DNA of 64,000 nucleotides from Bradyrhizobium altum (GTDB lineage Bacteria; Pseudomonadota; Alphaproteobacteria; Rhizobiales; Xanthobacteraceae). Below, piece after piece: positions 6,889 through 15,040 of the stretch (position 1 is its first letter; every line of letters starts with the position of its first letter). Both the position numbers and the translations under genes were made by a program. The stretch lies in the NCBI RefSeq assembly GCF_020889705.1, contig NZ_JACMYP010000016.1, forward strand, positions 1-64,000, in the 5' to 3' direction. The notes below the pieces were generated by a model. The model was not told the DNA's origin and ran no database searches. It saw nothing but the letters and a program-made list of their open reading frames with translations.

Positions 6889-8400
6889 TCATTCCTTTTG
6901 GATTTGAACGGGAGTTCCGTGGGTCCCGGGAGTGCCGGGAAGGATCACAAGGTAGCGACGCGGGGCCTTGTCCTCGCTGCGCACTAACTGGCGGATTGGT
7001 CCGATTGCATTCACGACGGCTGCGCCCGCAGGGTTGGTCATGAAGCCTTGCAGTGGTTCGAGAACGCCAGTGCCCGACGGCTCACTCGCAAGCGCAAGCA
7101 GATATGGCTTTCCCGGTTCGAGACCAGTGACGGCGGCCTCCAGGATCTGCACCAAGCCCTGGTCGGATAGCGAAACGCTGGTTGGCGCTTTTGCCTCCTT
7201 GTTTGCGCCGGGTGGCACCAGCGACAGTTCCGTCGACTGACCGGCGATGCCGAGCGGCTGCAGATTATTGGTTCCAAGACCTTCGGGCGCGACCGTCATC
7301 CTCGTCATCGCTTCGTTGAGGCCGCCGCTCATCGCGGGTACGGCATCCGGCACGTAGACGAGGGCTTGCGGAGCTTGGCCGACGGGACTCGTCGCGATGA
7401 CCTGGTTCGTCAGTGTGTCAATTACGGCTACTTTGTCCTCATTTTCAAGCCCAACATAGACTCGCGTGCCGTCCCCGGACGGCCAGATTCCGTGTGGCAA
7501 CTTGCCGACAGGAATGGTCGCGACCTGCTCGAAATCGTCGGTACGAAACACTTTAATCTCGTTGAGGCCGCCGATCGTGACGTAGGCAAACATGCCTTTG
7601 GCGTTACGCACGATATTGACGTGGTTGGTGATCGGACCGGTGTCGAGGGTCTTCAGGAGCGTGAACGGCGGTTGCGCGTCGAACACCTGGGTCTTGCCTG
7701 TGTCCTTCAGGGTAAACCAGACCTGCTTGCTGTCCGGCGTCGCGGCGATGTTGGGACAGAACGGGCTTGCCTGCGGAACCCTGCCGACAATTCTGTGATC
7801 GGCGACGGTGACGACCTCGGTCTCCGGTGTAAACGAGGAGCAGACGTAGCCGTATTTGCCGTCGGGCGAGAAACTCGTCATACCCGGACCGTTGGGAACG
7901 ACGATCCTCCCCTTTTCCTCGTAAGTCGTGCCGTCGAGTACAGAAACGTAGTTCTCGCCGCGGACGGTGACCCACACTTCCTTGCCATCCATTGTATAGA
8001 ACGCTTCGTGTGGGGAGCGTCCAAGATAGGTAACGTGCTTCACGCTATTGGTCGCCGTATCGATGAAGTTCACGGCATTCGAGCCAACTGCGACAACCGC
8101 GATGGTGCGATGATCAGGGGAAAACCCCATGCCGTGCACCAACAACTGACCTTTGTAGAGCGGACTGAGATTGGCAGGCAACGAATCGCCAAGGCGGATG
8201 GTGCCAACAAGCCTGTTGTCGACGGGATCAGTGACCGAGACAGTGTTCGAGTACTGTTCGGCGGAGTAGACGCGATCTTGATGGCCGATCGGAATATCGG
8301 GGTCGGATGCGGCCGCGGGAGCCTGTCCTGCGAAGGCATGGCGGACACCGACAAGACCTATCGCAACCAGCAGAACGGCCAGTATGACCTTGCGTCGCAT
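6889..8400 (-). CDS. secreted YVTN beta-propeller protein
   Basis: The 503-residue product has a Sec signal (residues 1-24, VRHAFAG) and repeated beta-propeller blades of the YVTN/cytochrome cd1-like type: DRVYSAEQYSNTVSVTD, KEVWVTVRGENYVSVLDG, GMFAYVTIGGLNEIKVF and TRVYVGLENEDKVAVID. Blades fill residues 40-350; the last 130 residues are a separate extension, perhaps an anchoring or CHRD-like beta domain. No haem motif is seen, so it is more likely a binding scaffold than an enzyme. Its ATG follows the stop of the DUF305 gene by 1 base, so the two are co-translated. Confidence 0.85.
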   Translation of the reverse strand: MRRKVILAVLLVAIGLVGVRHAFAGQAPAAASDPDIPIGHQDRVYSAEQYSNTVSVTDPVDNRLVGTIRLGDSLPANLSPLYKGQLLVHGMGFSPDHRTIAVVAVGSNAVNFIDTATNSVKHVTYLGRSPHEAFYTMDGKEVWVTVRGENYVSVLDGTTYEEKGRIVVPNGPGMTSFSPDGKYGYVCSSFTPETEVVTVADHRIVGRVPQASPFCPNIAATPDSKQVWFTLKDTGKTQVFDAQPPFTLLKTLDTGPITNHVNIVRNAKGMFAYVTIGGLNEIKVFRTDDFEQVATIPVGKLPHGIWPSGDGTRVYVGLENEDKVAVIDTLTNQVIATSPVGQAPQALVYVPDAVPAMSGGLNEAMTRMTVAPEGLGTNNLQPLGIAGQSTELSLVPPGANKEAKAPTSVSLSDQGLVQILEAAVTGLEPGKPYLLALASEPSGTGVLEPLQGFMTNPAGAAVVNAIGPIRQLVRSEDKAPRRYLVILPGTPGTHGTPVQIQKE

Positions 8401-8401
8401 A

Positions 8402-8908
8402 TCACGGCTCCTTCACCAAGGTTGCATTATCAAGTTTCGAATCGTTCATTGCCGCAGGCGGAAAATGATCAGGCGATGGTACGGAGGGTGGCAAGGCTTG
8501 ACCAAGCGACAGCCGCATTGCAGTGATCTCCTGCAGCTGGGTGACTATGATTTCCTGAGCCATACGCCGGAGCGGTTCATTACGTCCGTAACGCAATTCA
8601 GCCTGCGCCATCTCGATGGCACCCTGATGGTGCGGCACCATCATCGCCACAAAATCGGCGTCGACATCGCCTGACGGCCTAATACCCATGTCGATCATCA
8701 TCTTTGTCATCGCGCTGACATTTTCGGCGAGGTACGGAGCCTCCGCGGTAGACGCGGAACCAAATGTGTTCGCGCAGATCGCTGAGAAGTAGTCAGCGAG
8801 CGATTGCCGGCTGACCGAATGGACAGTCAGATATGCTGTCGCGGCAACGGCGCCGACCGCTATCGCTGCCCCATGTGAGATGATTGATATGCGAAAGGCT
8901 GACGACAT
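8402..8908 (-). CDS. DUF305 family exported or membrane-anchored protein
   Basis: The 168-residue product has an N-terminal hydrophobic helix (ISHGAAIAVGAVAATAYLTV) and a DUF305 helical domain with the hallmark FVAMMVPHHQGAIEMAQAEL. DUF305 is a ferritin-like four-helix fold, often next to copper or periplasmic redox proteins. The ATG at 8908 follows GGGGGAAG, a strong ribosome site; the open frame continues upstream to 9463, but that part overlaps a dispersed repeat and gene remnants and is not coding. It is the first gene of a two-gene operon with the YVTN propeller. Confidence 0.8.
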   Translation of the reverse strand: MSSAFRISIISHGAAIAVGAVAATAYLTVHSVSRQSLADYFSAICANTFGSASTAEAPYLAENVSAMTKMMIDMGIRPSGDVDADFVAMMVPHHQGAIEMAQAELRYGRNEPLRRMAQEIIVTQLQEITAMRLSLGQALPPSVPSPDHFPPAAMNDSKLDNATLVKEP

Positions 8909-9063
8909 GGCTTCCCCCGCGTGCGGTAGTGCCAGACCGGCTAAACCGACAAGCAACGCTGCAAGTAAGGCAGTCAATGGCCCAGGCGGTCGGTGCCCGA
9001 ATAATGATAGCACATCACGACGTGACCGCTGGCTGCTGCAGTGCGAGATTTCGATCGGGCTTA

Positions 9064-9140
9064 TGACCGCCTTGGGTCCAAAAAGCGTCGGCGTAGCGCC
9101 CGGCTGAAAACTTCCGGTCCGTCCCTGCGACCGGACGTGT
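9064..9140 (+). repeat. dispersed repeat, copy 1
   Basis: A degenerate copy of a two-part element: first half GACCGCCTTGGGTCC followed by AAAAAGC and a CGG, second half CTTCCGGTCCGTCCC ending CCGGACGTG. Three other copies in the same order and on the same strand lie at about 18054, 20188 and 21480. The pattern matches a repeat I recall as very common between genes in Bradyrhizobium, where its translation is often mis-annotated as a small protein. Confidence 0.55.
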
Positions 9141-9216
9141 GGCGCTACCGCGTAGGCGGCAGCGATGGGCCAATAAGCGACATCAACGGGCGGCCTCAAC
9201 TCAACAACTGGCGCAG

Positions 9217-9305
9217 TTAGGCGATGAGATTCTGAGGGCGTTCTTCCTGCAAGAAATGACCGCAATCGAGAGCTCTTCCGGTCACAGACATCCCACAGGA
9301 CCCGA
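9217..9305 (-). pseudogene. C-terminal remnant of a haloacetate-dehalogenase-type hydrolase
   Basis: On the minus strand a frame reads VTGRALDCGHFLQEERPQN and ends at a TAA at 9217. This is the catalytic-histidine segment and last helix of fluoroacetate/haloacetate dehalogenases (VTGRAL..GHF..EE.P). A VLWD piece of the same gene lies just upstream in another frame. Everything before it is replaced by the peroxiredoxin gene, so this is the scar of a deletion that joined two genes near 9300. Confidence 0.5.
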
Positions 9306-9614
9306 CAACGGCCAATGCGCGCCGACGCCGCTGCGATATTCGCTGGTCTCGGTGATGTTGTCGGTGCTGATGGTGACCAGCCGGCAGTATCCAACCTCCA
9401 TCTCGCGATAAAGCTGCAGCAGTCCCTCAGCCTGCCTGCGATCCTTCGGGCAGAAGCTGCCACGGCTCAGGACCACAATCATCGGGTCCTGGCCTTGCAG
9501 CTTTGAGAGTTTCCGATGCTTCGCCGTGTGGTCAGAAAGCTCGTAGTCAGGAAAGCTCGCTCCCGGTACCATATCAGAGACCGCATGTGAACGCTCTCCG
9601 AGTGGTGCCTGCAT
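9282..9614 (-). pseudogene. truncated peroxiredoxin-like gene
   Basis: The 110-residue frame is the N-terminal half of an AhpC/TSA-like thioredoxin-fold protein: SDMVPGASFPDYELSDHT, then VVLSRGSFCPKDRRQAEGLL, with the peroxidatic-type cysteine in FCPK, and LVTISTDNITETSEYRSGVG. After GAHWP the family continues for roughly a further 100 residues; here the sequence runs within a few codons into a fragment of an unrelated hydrolase. The resolving half of the fold is lost. The ATG follows directly on the TAG of the molybdenum subunit gene (TAGATG), so it was the third gene of that operon. Confidence 0.65.
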
Positions 9615-11795
9615 CTAGACCGGCTGCTTCAACGTGGCGGCGTCGATCGGCATCTTGCGCAGGCGCTTGCCGGTCGCGGCAAAGACCGCATTGGCGATAG
9701 CGGGGACGATTGCCGATGTCCCGGTCTCGCCCATGCCGCCTGGTGGCTCTGAACTCTTGACAATGTGCACCTCGATGGCCGGCGCATCGTCGATGCGAAG
9801 CATCTGGTAACTATCAAAGTTCGATTGTTGCACCCGTCCGTTCCTGAGCGTGATTTCGCCATACAACGCCGCTGTGGCGCCGAAGGTGATACCGCCCTGG
9901 ATCTGCGCCTGCACCGTGTCGGGATTAACGACCGTGCCAATGTCGGCAGCGCAGACCACGCGCCGCACGCGGACCGTTCCCGTTTTCGAGACCTCGACTT
10001 CTGCCACCAGCGCCATGTAGCTGCCGAACACATTCTGGAGCGAGACGCCGAGGCCGCTTCGCTTGGGTAGGGTTTTTCCCCAGCCGGCCTTTTCAGCGGC
10101 AAGGTCGAGGACCGCCCTGGCGCGCGGTGATTTGTCGAGCAGCGCCCGGCGATATGCGACCGGGTCCTGCTTTGCCGCTGCCGCCATCTCGTCGATAAAG
10201 CTTTCGGTCACGAACACATTGTGCGAGGGGCCGACGCTGCGCCAGAACCCGGTCGGAACGCCCGGCGGCTCGACGCGCACGAATTCCACATGGAAATTCG
10301 GGAAATCGTAGACCAGATCGATCGCACCTTCGGTCGAGTCGGGATCCAGGCCGCCCTTGTACGCCGGAGGCAGCCAACGCGCGATCACCGAGGAGCCAGC
10401 ATAGCGATTGCTCCAGGCCACAGGCGCGCCTTGTGCGTCGAGACCCGCTGCGATCCGGTCGTACCAATAGGGCCGATACATGCCGTGCTGGGTGTCCTCT
10501 TCGCGGGTCCAGACCACCTTGACCGGGCCGTCGACGTGCTTGGCGATCTCGACGGCGCGGACTGCACCATCGGCTTCCAGTCGCCGGCCGAAGCCTCCGC
10601 CGATGAGATGATTATTGACAATGACCTTCTCCGGCGGAAGGCCAGCCGCTTTCGCGGCCATCGCCTGGACGCGCGCAACCGCCTGGCTACCGATCCAGAT
10701 TTCGCACTCGTTCTTGCGGAAATGCACCGTGCAGTTCATAGGCTCCATCGTGGCGTGTGCAAGGAACGGCACTTGATAGGTTGCTTCCACCCTAGTGGCG
10801 GCGCTCGCCATGGCCTTGTCGACGTCGCCGATATTCTGGGCCACAGCGCCAGATTTGACCGTTGCCTGCTCGAGTTCGCGCGCGATGTCGTCCGTTGTGA
10901 GTCCGGCGTGCGGCCCCTCATCCCATTCGAGCTTCAGCGCAGCCAGGCCCTTTTTCGCCGCCCCCATATGATCGGCCACGACTGCAACGGCGTCGGCGAG
11001 CCGAACAACCTGGCGTACCCCGTTGACGGCCTTCGCCGCGGCATCGTCGACACTCTTCAAGCGGCCACCGAAAACGGGCGATTGCGCGAGGGTCGCAATC
11101 TTCACCCCGGGCGGGCGCGCATCGATACCATAGGCCGCTGTTCCGTTGACCTTGTCAGGTGCATCGAGCCGCTTGACCGGCTTGCCGATCAGTTTGAATT
11201 CGTCAGGCGCCTTGAGTGCAACGCCAGCGGGGACGGGCATGTTCGCGGCCGCGTCGACCAGCTCCCCATACTTGAGACGCCGCCCGGTCGACGCATGAAT
11301 GACCTCTCCGTCCTCAGCACGGCAGGATGTCACATCGGCACCCCAGCGCTTGGCAGCGGCCTCGATCAACATCATCCTCGCTGTGGCTCCGGCCTCGCGC
11401 AGCGGCTTCCAGGCGCCGCGCATTGCGTTCGAATTGCCGGTCGCCTGCACGCCTAGCATCGGGTTCGCATAGAGCCTTTCGTCTGGTGGCGCGTGCTCTA
11501 GACGAACCTGTTTCAGGCTCACCTGGAGTTCTTCGGCGATCAGCATGGAGATCGAGGTATAGGTGCCCTGTCCCATTTCCACGTAAGGCATGGTCAGGAC
11601 GATCTCACCGTCGCTGCCAATACGGATGAACGCATTTGGCGCGAACCCGCCGGATTGTGCGGCTTTGCCAGACCCAAACGGCAAGCTCAGGCTCAGCCCC
11701 ATCAGGCCGCCGCCGACGGCGGCACTCGAGACCAGGAAGCTCCGGCGCGACAGCTTGTCGCCTTCAATGCGGGAAGTGCTGCGACCGAGGATCAT
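9615..11795 (-). CDS. molybdopterin-binding large subunit of a xanthine-dehydrogenase-family hydroxylase
   Basis: The 726-residue product resembles isoquinoline 1-oxidoreductase beta subunit (IorB) and related aldehyde or N-heterocycle hydroxylases. A Tat-type leader lies at residues 16-45 (SRRSFLVSSAAVGGGLMG), then the Mo cofactor domains with GGGFGRRLEADGAV and near the C-terminus GGMGETGTSAIVPAIAN, which holds the catalytic Glu. The Tat leader implies export of the folded enzyme. The ATG at 11795 lies 2 bases after the stop of the 2Fe-2S subunit. No FAD subunit gene is adjacent, as usual for this branch, which passes electrons to a cytochrome or the chain. Substrate unknown. Confidence 0.9.
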   Translation of the reverse strand: MILGRSTSRIEGDKLSRRSFLVSSAAVGGGLMGLSLSLPFGSGKAAQSGGFAPNAFIRIGSDGEIVLTMPYVEMGQGTYTSISMLIAEELQVSLKQVRLEHAPPDERLYANPMLGVQATGNSNAMRGAWKPLREAGATARMMLIEAAAKRWGADVTSCRAEDGEVIHASTGRRLKYGELVDAAANMPVPAGVALKAPDEFKLIGKPVKRLDAPDKVNGTAAYGIDARPPGVKIATLAQSPVFGGRLKSVDDAAAKAVNGVRQVVRLADAVAVVADHMGAAKKGLAALKLEWDEGPHAGLTTDDIARELEQATVKSGAVAQNIGDVDKAMASAATRVEATYQVPFLAHATMEPMNCTVHFRKNECEIWIGSQAVARVQAMAAKAAGLPPEKVIVNNHLIGGGFGRRLEADGAVRAVEIAKHVDGPVKVVWTREEDTQHGMYRPYWYDRIAAGLDAQGAPVAWSNRYAGSSVIARWLPPAYKGGLDPDSTEGAIDLVYDFPNFHVEFVRVEPPGVPTGFWRSVGPSHNVFVTESFIDEMAAAAKQDPVAYRRALLDKSPRARAVLDLAAEKAGWGKTLPKRSGLGVSLQNVFGSYMALVAEVEVSKTGTVRVRRVVCAADIGTVVNPDTVQAQIQGGITFGATAALYGEITLRNGRVQQSNFDSYQMLRIDDAPAIEVHIVKSSEPPGGMGETGTSAIVPAIANAVFAATGKRLRKMPIDAATLKQPV

Positions 11796-11797
11796 GG

Positions 11798-12268
11798 CTA
11801 ACCTTCCTTCCCGCTGGCTTGCGCAGCGAGCTTGATCGCCTCGCGGATACGCACATAGGTCCCGCAGCGGCAAATGTTGCCGCTCATCGCTTCATCGATA
11901 TCGGCGTCCGTCGGCTTCGGCTTGCTTGCCAATAGCGCCGACGCGGACATGATCTGCCCGGACTGGCAGTAGCCGCATTGCGCGACCTCATGGTCGAGCC
12001 AGGCCTTTTGGATCTTCGCGCCGGCAACCGTCCCACCAATTGCTTCGATGGTCGTCACCTCCGACTTGCCGATGCCGTCGATCGGCGTCTGACAAGAGCG
12101 CGTGGCGACGCCGTTGATATGCACGGTGCACGCGCCGCACAGCGCCATGCCGCAGCCGAATTTCGTTCCCGTCATGCCGAGGACGTCGCGCAACACCCAT
12201 AGCAGCGGCGTGTCGCCGTCGACGTCGAGATTGTGGGAGTTTCCGTTGACTTTGATGGTAAAGGCCAT
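11798..12268 (-). CDS. 2Fe-2S small subunit of the molybdenum hydroxylase
   Basis: The 156-residue product has two 2Fe-2S domains: a plant-type ferredoxin domain with cysteines in [18 protein letters not shown] and RSC (residues about 38-62), and the helical domain with CGYCQSGQ and GNICRCGTY (about 100-138). These are the electron-transfer clusters of xanthine-dehydrogenase-family enzymes. A GGGAG ribosome site precedes the ATG at 12268. It is the first gene of the operon, upstream of the molybdopterin subunit. Length and cysteines are complete, so it should be functional. Confidence 0.92.
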   Translation of the reverse strand: MAFTIKVNGNSHNLDVDGDTPLLWVLRDVLGMTGTKFGCGMALCGACTVHINGVATRSCQTPIDGIGKSEVTTIEAIGGTVAGAKIQKAWLDHEVAQCGYCQSGQIMSASALLASKPKPTDADIDEAMSGNICRCGTYVRIREAIKLAAQASGKEG

Positions 12269-12359
12269 GATGCCACTCCCTCCCTTCCGCTTGCCCTTCC
12301 CGCGACATCTCGCGAGATTGAGATTAGATGGCTGCGTTTCCACGCATCACCATCGGCTG

Positions 12360-13208
12360 TCAGCCACCAAGGTGACCGATGTGATATCCGAGCCGGTTCT
12401 CAACATCGCCCGGTTGATGGAAGCCGCGCTCCAGCAGCTTCTTGATCCGGTTTTGGCTGGCGGGACGTTGAACAGATGCAAGGAAGGCGTCCCATTCGGG
12501 CGCGATGTCTGCATCTGCCGGCAAGCTCGCCAGATTGACCAGCCGCTTGATGTCGGCGATTCCCTGCTTGTCGAATGAGGCAATTCGCCTCGCCAGAGCA
12601 TCGACAAAGCCGCCGAGCTCCGCGTCAGGCAGCGCGCGATTGACATAACCGTAGCGCTCTGCGAGGTCGCCGTTGATATCGTCGGCTCCGAGCAGCACCT
12701 CTAGCGCACGACCGCGGCCGATCAGGCGGGGCAACCGTGCAAGCGGTCCGCCACCAGGCACCAGGCCGGCACCAAGCTCCCACTGCGATAGCAGGGCCTT
12801 CTCGCGGCTGGCGAAACGCATGTCGCTTGCCAGCGCCAATTCGCTTCCAACACCTGTCGCGCGGCCCCGGATCATAGCAATGGACGCAACCGGAGCCCGG
12901 CTGAGACGGGCCAGAATGTCGGGAAGCGCTTGCAGGCCCGTCTTTCCCGGCGGCAGGCTCGTCGATGCCTCGAGCGGCGCGAAGAAATCATAGTGGGTCA
13001 AGAAGAAGCCCTCGACCGCGCTGTCGAACACGACGACCCTCACTTGCGGATCGCTTTCCAACGCTGAGACGACCTCGTTCAATTGCGGAATGGCGTCCGG
13101 CCCGAAGATGTTGAGTGGCGGATGATCAAACGTCACACGCCAGTACGTCGGCAGACAGCGTTCAAGCCATATCTGCTGGTTGGACAAGGTCACTTCCCTG
13201 GGATTCAT
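12360..13208 (-). CDS. enoyl-CoA hydratase/isomerase family protein
   Basis: The 282-residue product has the crotonase fold: substrate segment DHPPLNIFGPDAIPQLNE near residue 30, first oxyanion region VASIAMIRGRATGVGSELAL (about 105-125) and the second catalytic region ALLSQWELGAGLVPGGG with PRLIGRGRALEVLL. The GSELAL helix and E-x-G-A pattern fit hydratases and isomerases; the usual catalytic Glu pair is not clearly conserved, so the reaction cannot be named. It lies 91 bases upstream of the molybdenum hydroxylase operon on the same strand and may be co-expressed. Confidence 0.85.
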   Translation of the reverse strand: MNPREVTLSNQQIWLERCLPTYWRVTFDHPPLNIFGPDAIPQLNEVVSALESDPQVRVVVFDSAVEGFFLTHYDFFAPLEASTSLPPGKTGLQALPDILARLSRAPVASIAMIRGRATGVGSELALASDMRFASREKALLSQWELGAGLVPGGGPLARLPRLIGRGRALEVLLGADDINGDLAERYGYVNRALPDAELGGFVDALARRIASFDKQGIADIKRLVNLASLPADADIAPEWDAFLASVQRPASQNRIKKLLERGFHQPGDVENRLGYHIGHLGG

Positions 13209-13265
13209 GGTGAACTCCTCAGATTTGCCGAACAGTGACGCACGCTTCGGACGCGCAACCCATGG

Positions 13266-13647
13266 TTACCCGTTGATTGGAACAGATCGCTCTTTGGAGC
13301 GCTCCGACGACGTCGCCCCGAGCTCACCCGTCATAAACTGGGCTCGCCCATTGCCGAACGACCAATCCTCATCCGAGTTGGTGACTATCGACTCGACGAC
13401 GTCGGACGGCTCGATGTCACACTCCTCCTGCAGGCTCTCGCACAATGATAGAAAACTTCCTTGGCCAGTCTCTCCCGAGGGCGGGTCACAATCTGCAGCA
13501 CGACGCGATTCTTCGTGCGCTCGATTCCAAGTCAAATGTCTTCGACGACAAGATGGCACGGCGGATGCTCGTTCACGATCTGGTAGCGATCGCGTTCGGG
13601 AATCTGGAAGGCCGCCACCAACGCGCGGTGCGTGGCGTCCAGCACGT
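13266..13647 (-). pseudogene. tautomerase (PF14552 type) pseudogene
   Basis: Three successive minus-strand frames together give a Tautomerase_2 protein. First THRALVAAFQIPERDRYQI, then NEHPPCHLVVEDI and an internal TGA, then LGIERTKNRVVLQIVTRPRE; a frameshift near 13455 leads to LQEECDIEPSDVVESIVTNS and EDWSFGNGRAQF, the family signature. The N-terminal strand with the catalytic Pro1 is missing and replaced by a cupredoxin fragment. One stop, one frameshift and a lost N-terminus make this a clear pseudogene. Confidence 0.7.
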
Positions 13648-13782
13648 TGCAGTATGGGCAAAGACACCCTTATTGACCCATTCGATAGTGTCGGCTGATT
13701 TTGCCGACGCCTCAGCCGGCTTGATCTCCAGGTTCTCCATAACGATCTGGATCGTTGCGCTGCAAATCCCCGGCGACTTCAT
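13648..13782 (-). pseudogene. cupredoxin-domain fragment
   Basis: A minus-strand frame reads TIQIVMENLEIKPAEASAKS and ADTIEWVNKGVFAHTAT, the first beta strands and first copper His (FAHT) of a small cupredoxin/plastocyanin-like protein. It then runs directly into the tautomerase remnant, so the second copper loop (Cys-His-Met) is lost. The export signal that such proteins need is not visible either. This is half of a gene left after a deletion near 13647. Confidence 0.6.
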
Positions 13783-14494
13783 GGTCGGCCTTCCCAGCCG
13801 CCGCATTGCTCGCTTCCTCGATCAGCATAACGATCTCATTGGGGCGAGTTGCAACCGAAGCGTGACTCGTCTGCAACGAAATGGTCGCCCTTGCCTCGAT
13901 TCGTTGCGCCATCCATTTCTCGGTCTCGACGGGAATCAGCCGGTCGTCGGCCGAGATCTGGTACCAGCTCGGCTTCACTTTCCACGCCGGTGGTCCCGAC
14001 TTCTCTTCGAAACAACGCTCCGCCGTCGGCTTCTGCGTGAGGGCCCATACCAGCGATTCCGTTTCGTCGTCTAAATCGTGGCAGAAGGTTTCGCGAAACT
14101 TCTCGGGCGCGATCCATAGAAACCCATAATTGTCCTGACGGATGTTGGCCGCTCCCTCAGGCAGTGCTCGCCGCGCTAGGAGATCATTCAGGCTCTCGCC
14201 TTCGTCGAGAGCGGGCCCTGCCAAATAAACCAGGCCGACGACATTTGGTGCCCGGCCGGCCCCCGTGATGACTGCGCAACCATAGGCATGCCCGACTAAT
14301 AGAGTGGGAGCATCCTGCGCTGCGACTAGCTTGCTCGTGCGGTCGATATCGTCGGCCAACGAGGTGAGGGGGATTTGCGCTGCGAAGACGCGGTATCCCT
14401 TTTCATGCAGGCGGGGAATGACATGCCGCCAATGTGAAGCGTCGCCCCAGGCGCCGTGCACTAGAACGATGTTGGGTTTGATGGCTCGACCCAC
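13712..14494 (-). CDS. alpha/beta hydrolase with the nucleophilic Ser replaced by Ala
   Basis: The frame encodes an EstC/methyl-esterase-like alpha/beta hydrolase: VLVHGAWGDASHWRHVIPRL, then PTLLVGHAYGCAVITGAG and SHASVATRPNEIVMLIEEA with the catalytic His. The nucleophile elbow is GHAYGC where the family has GHSYGG, so the Ser is Ala and esterase activity should be lost. A GTG at 14494 is the likeliest start; the open frame continues to 14620 but overlaps an SDR remnant. The C-terminal 25 residues overlap the cupredoxin fragment in another frame. It is either a decaying gene or a non-catalytic protein. Confidence 0.6.
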   Translation of the reverse strand: MGRAIKPNIVLVHGAWGDASHWRHVIPRLHEKGYRVFAAQIPLTSLADDIDRTSKLVAAQDAPTLLVGHAYGCAVITGAGRAPNVVGLVYLAGPALDEGESLNDLLARRALPEGAANIRQDNYGFLWIAPEKFRETFCHDLDDETESLVWALTQKPTAERCFEEKSGPPAWKVKPSWYQISADDRLIPVETEKWMAQRIEARATISLQTSHASVATRPNEIVMLIEEASNAAAGKADHEVAGDLQRNDPDRYGEPGDQAG

Positions 14495-14597
14495 AGCGGG
14501 TTCCTGCTTTCTGGTGCGAGACGCTAACGACGCCTTGCATCTTTTCAAGTACCGGGCCCTCGATCCTGATGGCGCAGGGCGTATCGCATCGACAAAA

Positions 14598-14998
14598 TCA
14601 AAGCTGCGATATGCCGCCATCGACGGCCAACTCCGATCCGGTCATGAACGCCGAATCGTCGCTCGCGAGAAACAGCTCTGCCTAGGCGATTTCCCCGGCC
14701 TCCGCCGAAGCGATGGAGCGGGATCTGGCGAACAACACGTCGATACGGCCGAACTTTTCGCTGATCTGCTTGATTCATTGTTTTCAATCTCGGCGGGCTT
14801 CCTCACGTCGCCTCGGAGCGCGGTGACGCGATTACCGAGCAGGCTTGCTGCGGATTGCAACCGGGTCGGATTTTGCCCGACGATGATGACCCGTTGCACC
14901 CTTCCTCTCGAAACAACTTCGCGGCTTCAAGTCCGATACCGGAGATTCCGCCGGTAAGGGCGACGATCTTGTTCGAGAGTTTCGTGACCTTTCCCCTG
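14598..14998 (-). pseudogene. short-chain dehydrogenase pseudogene
   Basis: Pieces of a classical SDR lie in order on the minus strand in different frames: KLSNKIVALTGGISGIGLEA (cofactor-binding TGGxxGIG), then IIVGQNPTRLQSAASLLGNR with LRGDVRKPAEIE, then AELFLASDDSAFMTGSELAV and DGGISQL at the end. The middle with the catalytic Tyr-x-x-x-Lys is missing, and at least two frameshifts and one stop separate the parts. It directly follows the hydrolase gene at 15041 and was probably part of that operon. Confidence 0.7.
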
Positions 14999-15040
14999 GT
15001 CTCAAGGGGTGGCTTCGCTATGGCCGCTCTGCTGTTTTTT

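Noticed and set aside
8909..9463. Upstream extension of the DUF305 open frame to 353 codons
   Set aside because: The extension overlaps a dispersed repeat and remnants of two other genes in different frames; a strong ribosome site supports the start at 8908.
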